From NCBI GenBank assembly GCA_026826555.1, contig JAKSZT010054215.1:20242187-20306186 (forward strand): a stretch of 64,000 nucleotides of DNA. The letters are read 5' to 3'. Under the pieces are notes generated by a model. That model did not search any database and was not told the DNA's origin. It worked only from the letters and a program-made list of their open reading frames with translations. Shown here piece by piece: positions 38,735-51,219 of the stretch (the stretch's first letter is position 1; the number at the start of each line of letters is the position of its first letter). The stretch is from Tolypeutes matacus (taxonomy: Eukaryota > Chordata > Mammalia > Cingulata > Chlamyphoridae). The position numbers and the translations under genes are program-made.

Positions 38735-38965
38735 AATAGAACAGATTCTGGGGCCAGACTGGCTAAATTTAAATCCGAGCTCCACCACTTGCTAGCTTTG
38801 CAGTCCTAGGGGAGTCACTTAGCATCTCTGGGCCTCAGTTCTATAAAATGGGGACATCAATAATACCTACTACATAGAGTTTTCATAATCGAGTTAATAT
38901 TTGCAAAGAACTTAGAACAGTGCCTGCCACCTGGAAAGATCTGTGTAAATGTTTATGAAATAAAT
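38735..38965 (+). repeat. MIR SINE, near full length
   Basis: GGGGCCAGACTGGCTAAATT, CCACCACTTGCTAGCTTTGC, GGGCCTCAGTTCTATAAAAT and GAACAGTGCCTGCCACCTGG give the full sense MIR order. Confidence 0.85.
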
Positions 38966-39140
38966 AAAGATCATATCCAATATAAAGTTCTTTACAGGCA
39001 GCACCTTACTGATTGTAGCTGCAGTAAACTAATTATGGATGCAAATCCCATCTACAAATATCGTCACAGTAGCAAGCAGGTTAGTGATTGACCAAACAAT
39101 TAGAAGCCATAACCCAGCCAAGTTGACACATGAAATTAAC

Positions 39141-39250
39141 TAAAAAAAGGGGGGGGGGAGACGGATGTGGCTCAAATGGTTGGGCATCCGTCTCCGTATG
39201 GAGGGACCCGGGTTCGATCCCCAAGACCTCCTGGTAAAAAAAAAAAAAAA
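39141..39250 (+). mobile_element. tRNA-derived SINE (truncated head type) with TSD
   Basis: AGACGGATGTGGCTCAAATG (A box) and CGGGTTCGATCCCCAAGACC (B box) are followed by TCCTGGT and a pure A tail. TSD GAAATTAAC is at 39132-39140 and 39251-39259. A G run directly precedes the head. Confidence 0.88.
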
Positions 39251-39636
39251 GAAATTAACACACCAGGCAAAGTATAGACTCTTCTTACATGACCACCACC
39301 TTCTTCCCAAACACCTGGCCTCAGTCCCAACGCCTACTGTGTTCTTGCAGAAAGTCAAGCCAGGGATTCTGGGTGGCTGTGTCTGCAATGCCAGTCCCTT
39401 AACTTTCTACTCGTTTTGCTGACGCACAGAAGAACTGAAGGTAGCCAGGCTGTAATTATCCAAGAGGAGGTCTGCCTGGAGACTGAAGCCCACATTTACT
39501 GGGTCAGCTAATGACTTTTACAAGGGAGCAAGCAGAGCAATAAGATGGGGGAGGAAATGGCAGAGGGTCTCTAAAACCATCCACATGCAGGTCTCTTCTT
39601 TGGTCCTGCTTACAAAATTTTAAAACCAAAGATGTG

Positions 39637-39735
39637 ATCATCTAGTCCAAACCTCTCATTTTGTAGATGTGAAGATGAAAACCTGGGACGGTGAAGACTT
39701 ACCCAAAGTCGTATGGCTTAGCAACAGCCTGGAAC
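39637..39735 (-). repeat. MIR-like fragment
   Basis: CATCTAGTCCAAACCTCTCA, TTTTGTAGATGTGAAGATGA and CCCAAAGTCGTATGGCTTAG suggest an antisense MIR-type core. Confidence 0.4.
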
Positions 39736-39782
39736 AACTTCCAGCCAGGGCATTTCCATGGGTCATGGTAATCGCTGCCCAC

Positions 39783-40180
39783 TGTTAGCTGGGCACTGTG
39801 GCCAGCACTTTATTTTTATTTTTATTTTTTTTAAGATTTTATTTATTTATTCATGTATCCCCCCTTTGCTGCTTGTGCTCACTGGGTCAGCTAACCACGC
39901 CGTGCGGGCGGGCTTGCCTTCACCAGGAGGCCCCGGGAACCGAACCCGGGGCCTCCCATATGGTAAACGGGAGCCCTACTGACCGAGCCACAGCCGCCTC
40001 CCTGTGGCCAGCACTTTAAATACATCATCTCGTCTCACCTCCCAGCAGCCCCTGGAGGGGAGTATTAGGACTCCCAGCTGATAGATGAGGAAATCCAGGT
40101 CATGCAGCTTACCCTAGACCCCACAGATAGAAAGTGGAGGCCTAAGATTTAACCATAAGTCTGCCTAATGCCAAAGCCCA
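39783..40180 (-). repeat. MIR SINE split by a younger SINE
   Basis: GCTGGGCACTGTGGCCAGCA precedes the insertion. TTTAAATACATCATCTCG, GATAGATGAGGAAATCCAGG and AAGTCTGCCTAATGCCAAAG follow it, in antisense MIR order. The inserted SINE occupies 39813-40002. Confidence 0.75.
39813..40002 (-). mobile_element. tRNA-derived SINE with TSD, nested in a MIR
   Basis: On the minus strand: head GGGAGGCGGCTGTGGCTCGG, B box GGTTCGGTTCCC, body GCAAGCCCGCCCGCACGG, and a tail rich in AAATAAAT. TSD TGTGGCCAGCACTTTA is at 39797-39812 and 40003-40018. It is almost identical to the copy at 57.5 kb, so this subfamily was active relatively recently. Confidence 0.92.
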
Positions 40181-41198
40181 TGTGTGGGATCCACTTTTCA
40201 GTTTCCCAGTTGGAGGCAGATGATAAAATTGGACCAACCTGCAGCTGCCAGTATTGACCTGTACCACTGTGTGGTAGTTGGAAGAGATCTGTTTTTAAGT
40301 TTCCCTCATTCATTGCTGCTTTCCCCTTCTGCCCCAAGACCACAGGCATACATTTGCAGGTTGGAGTGGTCTATTGCTGTGATGCTGGGATACCAGGACC
40401 ATTTTAAATAAACCCCGGAGCACAGCTGTGTCCTAGTGCTGACTCCAAACCATCAACTCTGACCTGAAATTGTGCAAAGCTGACTTACAAACTGCTCAAG
40501 AGTTTAATACTTCTGGTCACCCCTACAGGTTCCAATGATCAAGGGGACTCAAACCCATGATGTCCCCAGCACATTGCTATTTTTTGCATCTTTCAGGGAA
40601 TACTAGGTCTTCACAAAACATGAAGGAAAACCATATATCGAGAATGCAGTGGGTGGTCAGGAATTTCTGAGGTCGTGGACCTGCAAGGCTGTCCTGAGCC
40701 CTAAAGGGCTCCTAAGCTTTCCAGGATTGTATCTTCAGATGTGTTCAGGATGCTGAGGGGACCTTTTGGAAGAAAGTGTTAAGTGTCTTTGAACTTCCTG
40801 TCCTTCTGAGCATCCTTTGCTGTCCTGAGCTGAATGGATGGAAATTCAGGATAACAAAAGACCCTCTGAGGATACTCCAGACCAGGGAGCTTCCCAGACT
40901 CAAACAGGACACCTAGGATAGCTGAACTGGGAAGAGGACCTCTTGCCCCCAGAAGGCCTAGACACTTCCCCCACCACCCAGGCATTTGAAGAAGACTGGA
41001 CAGTAGTAACACCATTGGCCTCATGGCTCAGCTCATTCATCATGCCAGGCCACAGGGAGCCAGCCAGAACCCTCTGGTGCTTTCCCATATAGAAAGGATA
41101 CAGGACTGGGGCACTCACTTCTCCAAGAAGCCAGAAGAATTTGCTCCCCATGAGGTGTATCAGGTAAAACTTGTTTGCCAAAGTACAAACCACATGTT

Positions 41199-41274
41199 AT
41201 AATATTGTCTCATTAACATCAGATTTCTTCCATTGGCAAGAATCTCTCTCTCCGTGACTAAGCAAAATCATCAG
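41199..41274 (+). repeat. Direct repeat copy 1 (~76 bases)
   Basis: ATAATATTGTCTCATTAACA, TCAGATTTCTTCCATTGGCA and GTGACTAAGCAAAATCATCAG recur about 670 bases downstream with a few substitutions and small indels. The family is unknown. Confidence 0.85.
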
Positions 41275-41866
41275 CTTGTTAGGCTGTATCGGGAGAGCCC
41301 CCAAACCCAGAAGCTGCCTGGCAGAACAGGATGTACCTAGCAGAGTCAGGCCCCAGTTTCATAAAGGGAGCACCAAATGAGGCCATTGCCAAACCTCCAT
41401 GGTCAGAAATAGACACTAGTGCAGGAGACCAGGGACCTTCAGAAGGCAGAGAAAGTCATCTTGAACAGCAGAACTTTCCTGGGCCTACCTGTAGTCATTG
41501 ACAGCCTGGAACCTTGGCTGTAGTGCAATAAATATCTTTTGTAGTCCCCCGTGTGCTGCCCTCAGGTTTATACTGGGAGACACAAGACCTCCTGATGACC
41601 TTTTGCTACATTTCCCCGCCATGTTACTCTCAAGTCAAGTTGCCCTAATCAATCCCTGATATGAAATTCCTTCCATATTAAAAACAGGTGCAACCTCTGG
41701 GAGTATTTAGTGTAGCATCTTTGACAGAGTGAAGCTTGCAGCTACATCAGAATTTTAATGGGAATCTGTAATCTTTCAGGGAAAGGAGGAAATCCCCAAG
41801 GAAGGAAATGAGAGGTGACAAATGCCCACTTTCACATGAAAGTGGAAAGTAAAGAATATTATTAGC

Positions 41867-41943
41867 ATAATATTCATGTCTCATTAACATCAGATTTTCT
41901 TCCATTGGCAAGAATATCTCTCTCTGTGACTAAGCAAATCAGC
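41867..41943 (+). repeat. Direct repeat copy 2 (~76 bases)
   Basis: ATAATATTCATGTCTCATTA, CAGATTTTCTTCCATTGGC and GTGACTAAGCAAATCAGC match copy 1 at roughly 90 percent by eye. Flanking sequence beyond the repeat does not match. Confidence 0.85.
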
Positions 41944-42424
41944 ATCCAAATGGTTTTTTTTTTTTTTTTCCTCCCCGAAGTTGTACTTCTGAGTTGATAC
42001 CAGCCCCAGAAGAAGAACCCTGCACACTTTTTAATACATGCTCTCTGCTGCTGTTGAACCCCAAAGGGCCGTTTTTACAGGGGCACTTGGGCCACCTCTG
42101 ATTATGCACAGACAGCAGGGACACCCCCTCCCACCCACTCAGATCCAAAGTTGGTGTTAGAGTCTTAGGACAAGGGCGTGATGGCCGTGTGCCTTCTCCT
42201 CACCTGTTGCTCCTTCTGGCCCATGGGTCCCCAAGCAGGTCCTTGTCCAGGAATGTGGGTGGCAAGTACATCTTGCTTCAGAAAATCTCAGGGATGCCTG
42301 GTTTCTTCAGGACTCCAGGGTGCAGAGTAAGTTCTCTGGGCTGGCCCTGAACCTCAGAACAGGCCCTTCCCCAGTCAATTTTGTACCCCTGAATTAGCTT
42401 CTTGGGAGGACCATTTATCTGGGC

Positions 42425-42590
42425 TGGGTACCCGACATACATTACCTTGTTTAATCCAAATCACAGCCCTAACGGAGGGTGGTGATGATCCATTTATCAG
42501 TGAGGAAACAGATGTCCAGAGCACTTAGTTCTTACCGAATGTCTCCCAGATCCACACAGTTTACCTGGCCTGAGGTCCCAAGGAATGTGA
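42425..42590 (-). repeat. MIR SINE fragment
   Basis: ACATTACCTTGTTTAATCCA, CACAGCCCTAACGGAGG and GAGGAAACAGATGTCCAGAG fit antisense MIR. Confidence 0.6.
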
Positions 42591-43213
42591 AGGTCATTTA
42601 TTTGTGCAGTCTTTTATTTGTGAGACTTTCCCCTTAACCAGCTATGGCAATTGGTCCCAGATGTGAAATACAGTTGCCCTGTACTTGGAGCCCAGTGAGA
42701 AAAATGGCAGGCTCCTCCCTATGCAAAACTGAGCCTGCCCTGGATGGTCAGCTGTGTCTGAAATTAGCCATTTGGAGAACGTGGGGGACAAAGTGATATA
42801 TGCATACTTGTGTCCCTTGTGGAGTAATTTCTGTTGCATATTTAAATTTTAACAAAACTAGGTAGTTAGCATATTAGAAACAACTTCTAAGCAATATTTG
42901 AAGCACTTTTTTTTTTATTTAGGAGAAATTCATTATCCCATGGGGCACTGAGCACTCAGAGTTTAGTTCTTATAGGTAGCAGGAGTAATATATATATCTT
43001 CTATATAAGAAGATTTGATTTGCCTTTAAATATCAAATACGGAATCCTTCCTCAAATCTATGTTCCTAAAGTTTGTTACATGTTCTAAAACTATTGAAGA
43101 CCCTCAATATATCTGTGTATCTGGGAGGGGCTGTCTCAGAGATCCAGGAGAATGTCTAGGCTGGGTTGTAAGGGAGAGAGGAGGGAGGTTCTTGAAAATA
43201 GACTGGGTCCCTA

Positions 43214-43740
43214 TATTAGTTATCTATTACTGCATTAAAAATTACCCCAAGTCTTAGCAACTTAAAACAATGAACATTTATTATCTCACAGTTTCTGTGG
43301 CTCAGGAATCTAGGAGAAGTTGAGCTGGGTGGTTCCAGCTTATCATCTTTTATGCACTTGCAGACAAGATGTCAGTTAGGGCTGCAGTTGTCTGAAGGCT
43401 CAAGGATCTGCTTCCAAGATGCCTGACTTGCATAGCTGTTGGCAGGAAGTCTCAGTTCCCCAACACTTGGTCCTCTCCAGAGTATGACTTAAATGTACTC
43501 ATGGCTTCCCCTAGAATGAGTGATCCGAGAGAGAGCAAGGAGGAAGCCATAATACTTTTATGACCTCATCTCAGAAGTCATGCACTTTCCCTTCTGTCAT
43601 GTTCTATTGGTTAGCACCAAATCATTTAGTAAAGCCCACACTCAGTGGGTGGGAAATTATCCTCCACCTTTTGAAGGCAGGAGTGTCAAAGAATTTGTGG
43701 ATATAGTCACTATTTCCCAATTGTACTAAAGATTAGCCCT
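43214..43740. mobile_element. Ancient interspersed repeat, family not resolved
   Basis: It begins TTAGTTATCTATTACTGCAT and contains TTATTATCTCACAGTTTCTG, GGCTCAGGAATCTAGG and CTTTTATGACCTCATCTCAG. This is a widespread mammalian repeat pattern (LTR or DNA transposon class) that I recognise but cannot assign confidently. Confidence 0.55.
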
Positions 43741-43794
43741 GGGTGCACAGGTGAGCTGTAAGTCACATTCTTGGGCCTGGCCCCCAAGACTGAA

Positions 43795-43890
43795 AGTTTT
43801 TTAAGGGCAGGGACCTTGTCTTGATCATTGTAGCCTTAAGACCAAGCACCAGGCCTGGCACATAGTAGGTAATCAACAAACATTTGAAGC
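43795..43890 (+). repeat. L2 LINE 3' fragment
   Basis: AAGGGCAGGGACCTTGTCTT, CCAGGCCTGGCACATAGTAG and AATCAACAAACATTTG give the sense L2 3' end. Confidence 0.7.
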
Positions 43891-44218
43891 ACAAAGTCAT
43901 TAATGCACAAATGGAGAGTATGAACAAGGTAGATTCTGCTAATTACAGTAATGCTGAGTCTGTGATGATGTCCAGGTGATGTGCAGCCTAGTTAGTCCAG
44001 ACTTACCCACTGACTGAGTGACCTCATCAAGTCATTTTCACTAGAAAGCCTCTGGGTTCAGAAAGAGGATCTCCACAGTCCTGGGAGCTCTACTGGCTCT
44101 CATAAAAGGAAATGATCAAGAAGAGCCTTTGCAGCCTTCTCAAACAACATGAATGCAAAGAATCTCCCTTGCAGGGGAGCCATTCTTTCCTGACTGAGGT
44201 CTCCTCTTCTCTTTTCAG

Positions 44219-44339
44219 ATTTCCCTGCTCCCCAACAATGCTGCCGACCTGGGCAAATACATCACCGGCGACAAGGTGCTGGCCTCCAACGCATTCCCTG
44301 CAGGACCCCCTGGCCTGCCTGGGGGCCAGGGCCCTCCCG
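44219..44339 (+). CDS. CCBE1: CCBE1 coding exon (probably exon 7), linker and start of collagen block 1
   Basis: This 121-base exon has acceptor TCTTTTCAG and a consensus donor GTGAGT starting at 44340. It reads [17 protein letters not shown], then [12 protein letters not shown], then [13 protein letters not shown] with the final Gly codon split. The first half continues the helical linker. The end opens the first collagen-like block. Against the human sequence I recall, length is unchanged and differences cluster just before the collagen repeats (SNAFPAG versus SNTYLPG). A SINE dimer sits only about 55 bases downstream of the donor. Confidence 0.97.
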
Positions 44340-44408
44340 GTGAGTGGGGAAGCCATGAGTACATGGCTCCTGTTCTAGAATTAATTATAAGTGGAATCAT
44401 ATCTTTTT

Positions 44409-44610
44409 TTTTTTTTTAGGAGGTACTGGAGGTTGAATCCAAGACCTCATCCATGGCAAGTAGGCGCTCATCCACTGAGCTACATCTGCTCCCCAATGAG
44501 AGTTGGCTTTTTCATTTGTTTGTTTGTTTTTAGGAGGTACTGGGGATTGAACCTGGGACCTTGTATATGGAAAGTAGGCACTCAATCACTTGAGTTACAT
44601 CCACTCCCCA
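44409..44610 (-). mobile_element. Dimeric tRNA-derived SINE with one outer TSD
   Basis: Two monomers lie head to tail on the minus strand. The right monomer (about 44528-44609) has head GGGGAGTGGATGTAACTCAA and B box GGTTCAATCCCCAG. The left monomer (about 44417-44494) has head GGGGAGCAGATGTAGCTCAG and B box GATTCAACCTCCAG. An A-rich spacer (T-rich on +) joins them. A single 15-base direct repeat GAATCATATCTTTTT flanks the pair at 44394-44408 and 44611-44625, with no clear TSD between the units. It lies just downstream of exon 7. Confidence 0.85.
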
Positions 44611-46324
44611 GAATCATATCTTTTTGTCTGGCTTCTTTTAGCATACTTTTTTTGAGATTCACCTTTATTAATTTGAAGAAAGTATCAAATGCCCTATCTT
44701 TTCATCAGGAAATATACACCAAGAACCTTTAAAGATAGTTACAAAGTGCTTTCTATGTTGTTATGAGCCTCTCCATAGATGGATAAATCAGTAGCTTTCT
44801 CACACCACTAAGGGAAATGGAGGCATTAGTGTAAGCCAATGATTCTAAAATGTTGAGGGTCTTATCCCTGATTATCACTGCTTAGCAGTATACTAGGTGA
44901 TGTGAGTGCCATCCTGATATTCTAGTTGGCCAGACAAGACAGAGAGAGCAAAAGCAAATAGAAAAAATAATGTGTCCAGGTGCCACCAAGAAAATACACA
45001 GATGGGTCCTGCAGCAGAAGCTTAGAGAAGGGAGAGGTCACTGTGGCCTGCAGTGATCATGGGAACTCAGGGTTTGGACAGCGTGTACATGGAAGACTGG
45101 AAGGATTTGTCCAAGCAAGGAGGACTTGGCCAGGTTTTTGTTCGGAATATCAGCAAAAACAATGGCTCAGAGTTCCTCCAAAAGTATTTGTGTTTTTTCT
45201 TTTTCATATTTGCTTAATCCCCTGGCTTCCCTCAAACATGGGTGGCCTGGGTCTCCATCTGTACAGAGAGTAGGAACTAGTACAGGACTTTGGTTTATCT
45301 TCTTGACCAATCCCCTGGCCTGAGGTACTCTGGCTCATGCCAGAGTTTTCTCCAGCAGATGCCTCACACAGGCAGTCTCTTCTGCTCTTAAGCAGATTGG
45401 GGTCTTTTCTTACAAGTGCATTCCTAGCACAGTGCTTTCTCTTCTCTCAGAGAAAGTTCTTGCTTTGCTTCCCTGGAGGAAGTTCATCTCCAGGATGGTC
45501 TACCTATCAAAAGAACAAGAACAAACTGTAGGAACAGGGGAGCCATTTGCTGTCTTTCTTCATAATGACTGATTTGTTGGCTTTCCTCTCTAGTTCTGCC
45601 ATCTGGTTTTTAAAGTGGTTTCAACTGTCCAAGGTTCTTGATGGAGGTGTTTAGTTTTTACTTGTGAAGTTTGCAGAGAGTGATTGAGGAGAGCTTGTTC
45701 ACAATGGCCACGCCCTTGCTTTCTCCTTCAAGTCTGTCCCTCTCACTCCTTACTTCCAGCATCACAGTTTATGATGCCCTCCACTGAAATGTATTAGGGA
45801 AGCTAGAGAACTGACAACTAAACATCTAGTCCTAAGGCCTATGATGAATCATGTGCTGCCATTGGCACATCAAAGTCCCATATTTTAAAGGTACTTGATA
45901 TATAGTGATCCATGAAATTCATCAATTGTATACATTCAGGTAAGATACTATCTCTGCTTTGTCCCTGTGCTATGGGAGATAAAGTACTTAGAAGACGATC
46001 TGGTATCCTTCCCAGATAACACTTTCAGGGTGTACCTGGAACCAGTATTGAGAGTAGGGGTATGAGACATATTTGGACAAAATATTGATTGCTTTAAATT
46101 TTGGCTTAATTACTCTGTTAACTAGAAAAGACTTCCCCAGATATGACAAGTCTAAAGTGTTTGTTTTAATTTGTGGAGCTTTAAAGTCATCCCACTCTGT
46201 CACTATGCAGTGTCAATAAGAGATGCCAGATATGACCAAAACTTAATTCCCTTATGCATTTGAAAGAAAGAACTCTGAGGAATAAGTATAGCACAGCAAT
46301 CAACCAAGCCTCTTCAATGGCCAT

Positions 46325-46435
46325 TTGGCAAGAAACATTGATTAAGCATCCTACTATGTACCTTGGACTCTTTGGGAATATGCTGATAAATCAGATATGA
46401 CCCATGCCCTCAAGGAGCTGACTGTCTAAAAGAGG
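46325..46435 (-). repeat. L2 LINE fragment
   Basis: CATTGATTAAGCATCCTACT, TAAATCAGATATGACCC and TGCCCTCAAGGAGCTGACTG fit antisense L2. Confidence 0.6.
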
Positions 46436-47024
46436 GATTGAAACTCAATGTCTATGGGAACCAGGAAGCTAACATATTTGAATGAAAGTAACTGAATGTG
46501 AACTGAGCTAAACCAGAGAGCACATACCCAATCTAAAGGGGCAACCCCTACAGAAAGCTCCAGTTGACTGTGCCCATGAGGGAATAGTGGTCTAGGTTTT
46601 AGTTCTTCCTGTTTTGAAACAGAAGCCAGAAATCCACATTTTTATATGGACATTCCCAATTTTTAAATGTTAAGAATATTCAGACAATATAGTATATATA
46701 AACAGAGTACCTATACATGTATAGAGTATAAAGGTACACAATGGAGTAAGTAGTTAATTCTCTTACAGGGAAAGGGCTGTGAAGAAAGACGTTTTTGGAG
46801 AAATGTGATCATTTGGTGGTGGAGGCAAAAGAGGGAAGAGTAGTCTAGGCTAGGGAGTGCACTATAGCATGGTTTATTCAGGGAGGATGGGACCTGAGAG
46901 GTGATGGAGAAGAAGGCAATGGTGGGAAAAATGCCTGGAGAGGAAGACAAGTACCTGGCCATGAATGACCTTGTATAGCATGCTGAGGAGTTTGAGCTTT
47001 ATTCTGTAGGAATAGGGGAGCCAC

Positions 47025-47600
47025 TGTAGGGTTTTCTTCTGGGACTCCAATTACACATATGTTAGACGTTTGATATTGTCCCACAGCTCTTGGATGCTGT
47101 TTTATTTTTCACTTCCTCTTTTTTTCTCTTTGTGTTTCATTTTGGATTATTTCTATTGACTCATCTTTACATTTACTGATTCTTTCCTCAACCATGACCA
47201 GTCTGCTAATAAGCCAATAAAGAAAATTTTCATCTCTGATATTGTATTTTTTTGTTTATAATATTTCTGTTTGACTTTTTTTTTTTTAATCTAGTTCCCA
47301 TCACTCTGATGAAATACCCCATCTGTTGACATAAGCTACCTATCTTTTCCATTAGATCCTTTAACATATTAAATCATTGTGATTTTAAAGGCCCTGTCTG
47401 ATAATTTCAACATCTGAGTCATCTCTGAGTCTGGTTTTGTTGATTGCTTTATTTCTTGACCATGGATATGGGTTTGGGGGTTATTTTTTGTTTTGTTTTT
47501 TGCTTTTTTGGTGTGTCTCAAATTTTTGGACTGAATCCCATCATTTTTAAATGAACAGTAGAAACTGAAGTACATAGTAATTACTCCTGGAGATAAGTCC
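47025..47600 (-). mobile_element. L1M-like LINE 3' fragment
   Basis: TTCTGGGACTCCAATTACAC, TTTGATATTGTCCCACAGCT, TTTCTATTGACTCATC and GATAATTTCAACATCTGAGT are antisense blocks of the same L1M-like region as at 16.6-17.6 kb. It may extend to about 48.1 kb in decayed form. Confidence 0.65.
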
Positions 47601-48259
47601 GTCTCTTCTTCTCTCAAGTCATTATGTTAAGTCAATCTAATGAGTTAATAGAGCTGGGTTTGGGTTTTGTTGATTCTATCTTTGCCTTCATTGTTCAACA
47701 GTCTTCAAGTTTTCAAATTTCTCTAGTGATAGGGATACTGTATTCAAGGAGGATGGGGTCTGAGAGCCAAACTATGCCTTATATGGGTAGCAAGTCTTGG
47801 GCAGGAGAGGTTTCTTATTCCTCCCACAGTGGTACTAGACATCTGCTGTATATCAGACAGGATCCTGAGCTCAAGATGCTTTCTTGCCCCTCTTCCAGAG
47901 GCATGTGGCTTGTGCTTCTACTTTCTCTAAAAGCAGTAGCTCTTTGCCTGGTTCCCGGATATAGGAGGTAGGTTTCCTACTTTTCCCACAGAGGCAGACT
48001 GGTTTGCTTGTGCTCTTCCCCCAGAAGCAGTGGATCTTTGCCTGCCCCTGGAGGAGAAAGGGTTTGCTGCCCCACCCCAGTGGCCTGAGGCTTTTGTACC
48101 AAAGAGTTGAAAATAGGACGACACAGTAAGATCTGTTTTAGAAATAATCCTCAGGTAAAGTGTGAAGGCAGGTAAAGACCAGGAGGAGGCAGAAGGACAA
48201 GCAACAGTTAAGGCAAATGTGAGAATGGCCTAACAGATTTTTTTTTTTTTTTTTTTTTG

Positions 48260-48475
48260 AGTGCTTACTATGTGTGAAATACTATGCAAAGTGGTGTGTG
48301 TGTGTATCTATAAAATCTCATTTAATACTAACAACTGCTCTATAGTGGATTTTTATTAGCCTAAGTTTACAGATAAGAAACTGAGGTTCAGAGAGGTTAA
48401 GCAACTTGTCCAACTTAACCTGGATCTCTCTGGTGCCAGTGTCTGTGCTTTTACCACTACCCAGCTATGATAGAG
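48260..48475 (-). repeat. MIR SINE
   Basis: GAGTGCTTACTATGTGTGAA, AGATAAGAAACTGAGGTTCA, GAGAGGTTAAGCAACTTGTC and GTGCTTTTACCACTACCC give a near full-length antisense MIR. It follows a T run at 48239-48259. Confidence 0.82.
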
Positions 48476-48727
48476 GGGACAGAGAAGAGTAGGCAGTTAC
48501 AGAAGATATTAAAAAGCTTAAGATAACAGAACTGATTGGATAAGGAGGTTGTGGAAATAGGGAAATACATAAGGAGACTTTCGATTTTCTGGCTTGGTGA
48601 CTGGTGCTACATGAAAAGAGGGGAACATGGTGAAGCCAGCTTTTATCATGTTGGGTTTAAAATCCTATGTGACATCCTAGTGGAGGTGTCAGAAGGCAAA
48701 GGGCAGAGTGGAAGGAGAAAGGGCTGA

Positions 48728-49824
<1,097 letters not shown>

Positions 49825-49860
49825 GGGGAGAGAGGAGCGCCTGGGCCCAGAGGGTATCCA
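49825..49860 (+). CDS. CCBE1: CCBE1 coding exon (probably exon 10), 36-base collagen mini-exon
   Basis: This exon has acceptor GCTTCTAG and donor GTAAGT (49861), in phase 0 at both ends. It encodes GERGAPGPRGYP, four Gly-X-Y triplets. The human sequence I recall ends GSP, so a Ser/Tyr difference is seen in an X position. Exons 9 and 10 have equal length and phase, the usual sign of collagen exons, and skipping either would keep the frame. Confidence 0.95.
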
Positions 49861-50394
49861 GTAAGTAGCACTGCCTGCCCTGCTTCCCCAGTGGGAATGT
49901 TCTCGGGGACGCAGGTCTGCTGAGTCTGTAAGTCGGTCTTTGTTAGCAAAAGCCAGCCCCTTCCAGCTGTCCCTCAGCCTGCCTGGTTAGAAAAAGAGTT
50001 ACCCGGTTTGGATTTATTTGTTTAATTTGCCTTCGGCTGTCCTGTTGTCTTTTATCATGGCTAATCCTTATTTGGAATGCATTCTCTTAAGGTTTAAAAC
50101 CCCAGTACACCATGAGTGTGTTTCTAGGTGGGTCATAAGATATTTGAAAGGATTGGGGGGAAAATCTATAGGATCAAATCATGACCATCCCCTCCAAAAA
50201 CTGCAAGGCACAAAGGGCTGTTTGTGACCTTGAGAAAAAATTGACTGGATAGGTGCATACCATCTGAGAGATTAAACATGAAAATGAACGGTATCAAAAG
50301 CACAGAAAATTCAAGCAACTCCAAAATTCAAACAACCTCAATGCTTTTGAAGTCAATGTCATTTCTAAAGAAAGGAGAAAGAACCATGTCTTCA

Positions 50395-50610
50395 GAGGTA
50401 AAAGGTCTAGGTTCCCATCTTGATTCGTCCACAGTATTAGTACCTCAGTCATGGTCACGTCACCTCGCATCTTTGGGTGCCCATTTCCTCACCAGTAATG
50501 GAATCTGATCTACCACACCTCGGTGCTTATTGTGAGGGCCAAATGATGTCAAAATATTATATATCTCCAAGTGCTTTAGAGACGCAAGCTGCTGCAGCCG
50601 TAGCAGAGAT
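50395..50610 (+). repeat. MIR SINE
   Basis: GTCTAGGTTCCCATCTTGAT, GGTGCCCATTTCCTCACCAG and TGCTTATTGTGAGGGCCAAA fit a diverged sense MIR. Confidence 0.6.
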
Positions 50611-50685
50611 TGGAGAGCAGGGCTGGGAGCACAGTAATATGATGAAGCTTTTACTGCACACTTTTTTTTTTTTTTTTTTTTTTTT

Positions 50686-50930
50686 AAACAATTTATTGAA
50701 GTATATCATTCATACATGAACATACATAAACTATAAGTGTTCAGTAAACATCGTGAACTTACAAAACAAACATGCATAACATCATGCAGGGCTCCCACAC
50801 ATCACACCCCCACAAACAGCCCTCATTGTTGTGAAACATCTGTTAACAAATCATGAAAGAGCATCATCGAAATATTACTACAAACAATAGTCCATATCTT
50901 CCGCCCCTATACATTTTTTTAAAGGATTTA
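50686..50930 (-). mobile_element. L1 3'-UTR fragment
   Basis: AACAATTTATTGAAGTATAT, CATACATGAACATACATAAA and AAGTGTTCAGTAAACATCG resemble the 3' UTR of a mammalian L1 in antisense, directly after a long T tract (its A tail). Confidence 0.6.
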
Positions 50931-51219
50931 TTTATTTATTTACTTTTATCTTTTAAAGGGCCTAGAACGTGCATGCTTAAACAATTTTTTACCACGCCCC
51001 ACAAAACACTGCATAGAAATTAAGACTTACTAAGGATGATATTACACTAAAGGATGTTCAATAAATATAAAAATGAGGAAGCCTTCGTAGGATCATTTGA
51101 GCCACTGAGGAATTGATGTCTTTACAACATACTTTCATTTAGGTTGCAGTTACAGTCAGCCCTCCTTATAAACATTTTAATAATTTCATTTTTTAAATAA
51201 TTTTTTTGAATAATGGATA

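Larger units (their letters stand above)
35456..44218 (+). other. CCBE1: CCBE1 intron 6
   Basis: This intron of 8763 bases runs from GTATGT to TTTTCAG. It contains MIR and L2 copies, a plus-strand SINE at 39.2 kb, a SINE nested in a MIR at 39.8 kb, a pair of ~76-base direct repeats at 41.2 and 41.9 kb, and an interspersed repeat at 43.2-43.7 kb. No further exon is seen. Confidence 0.88.
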
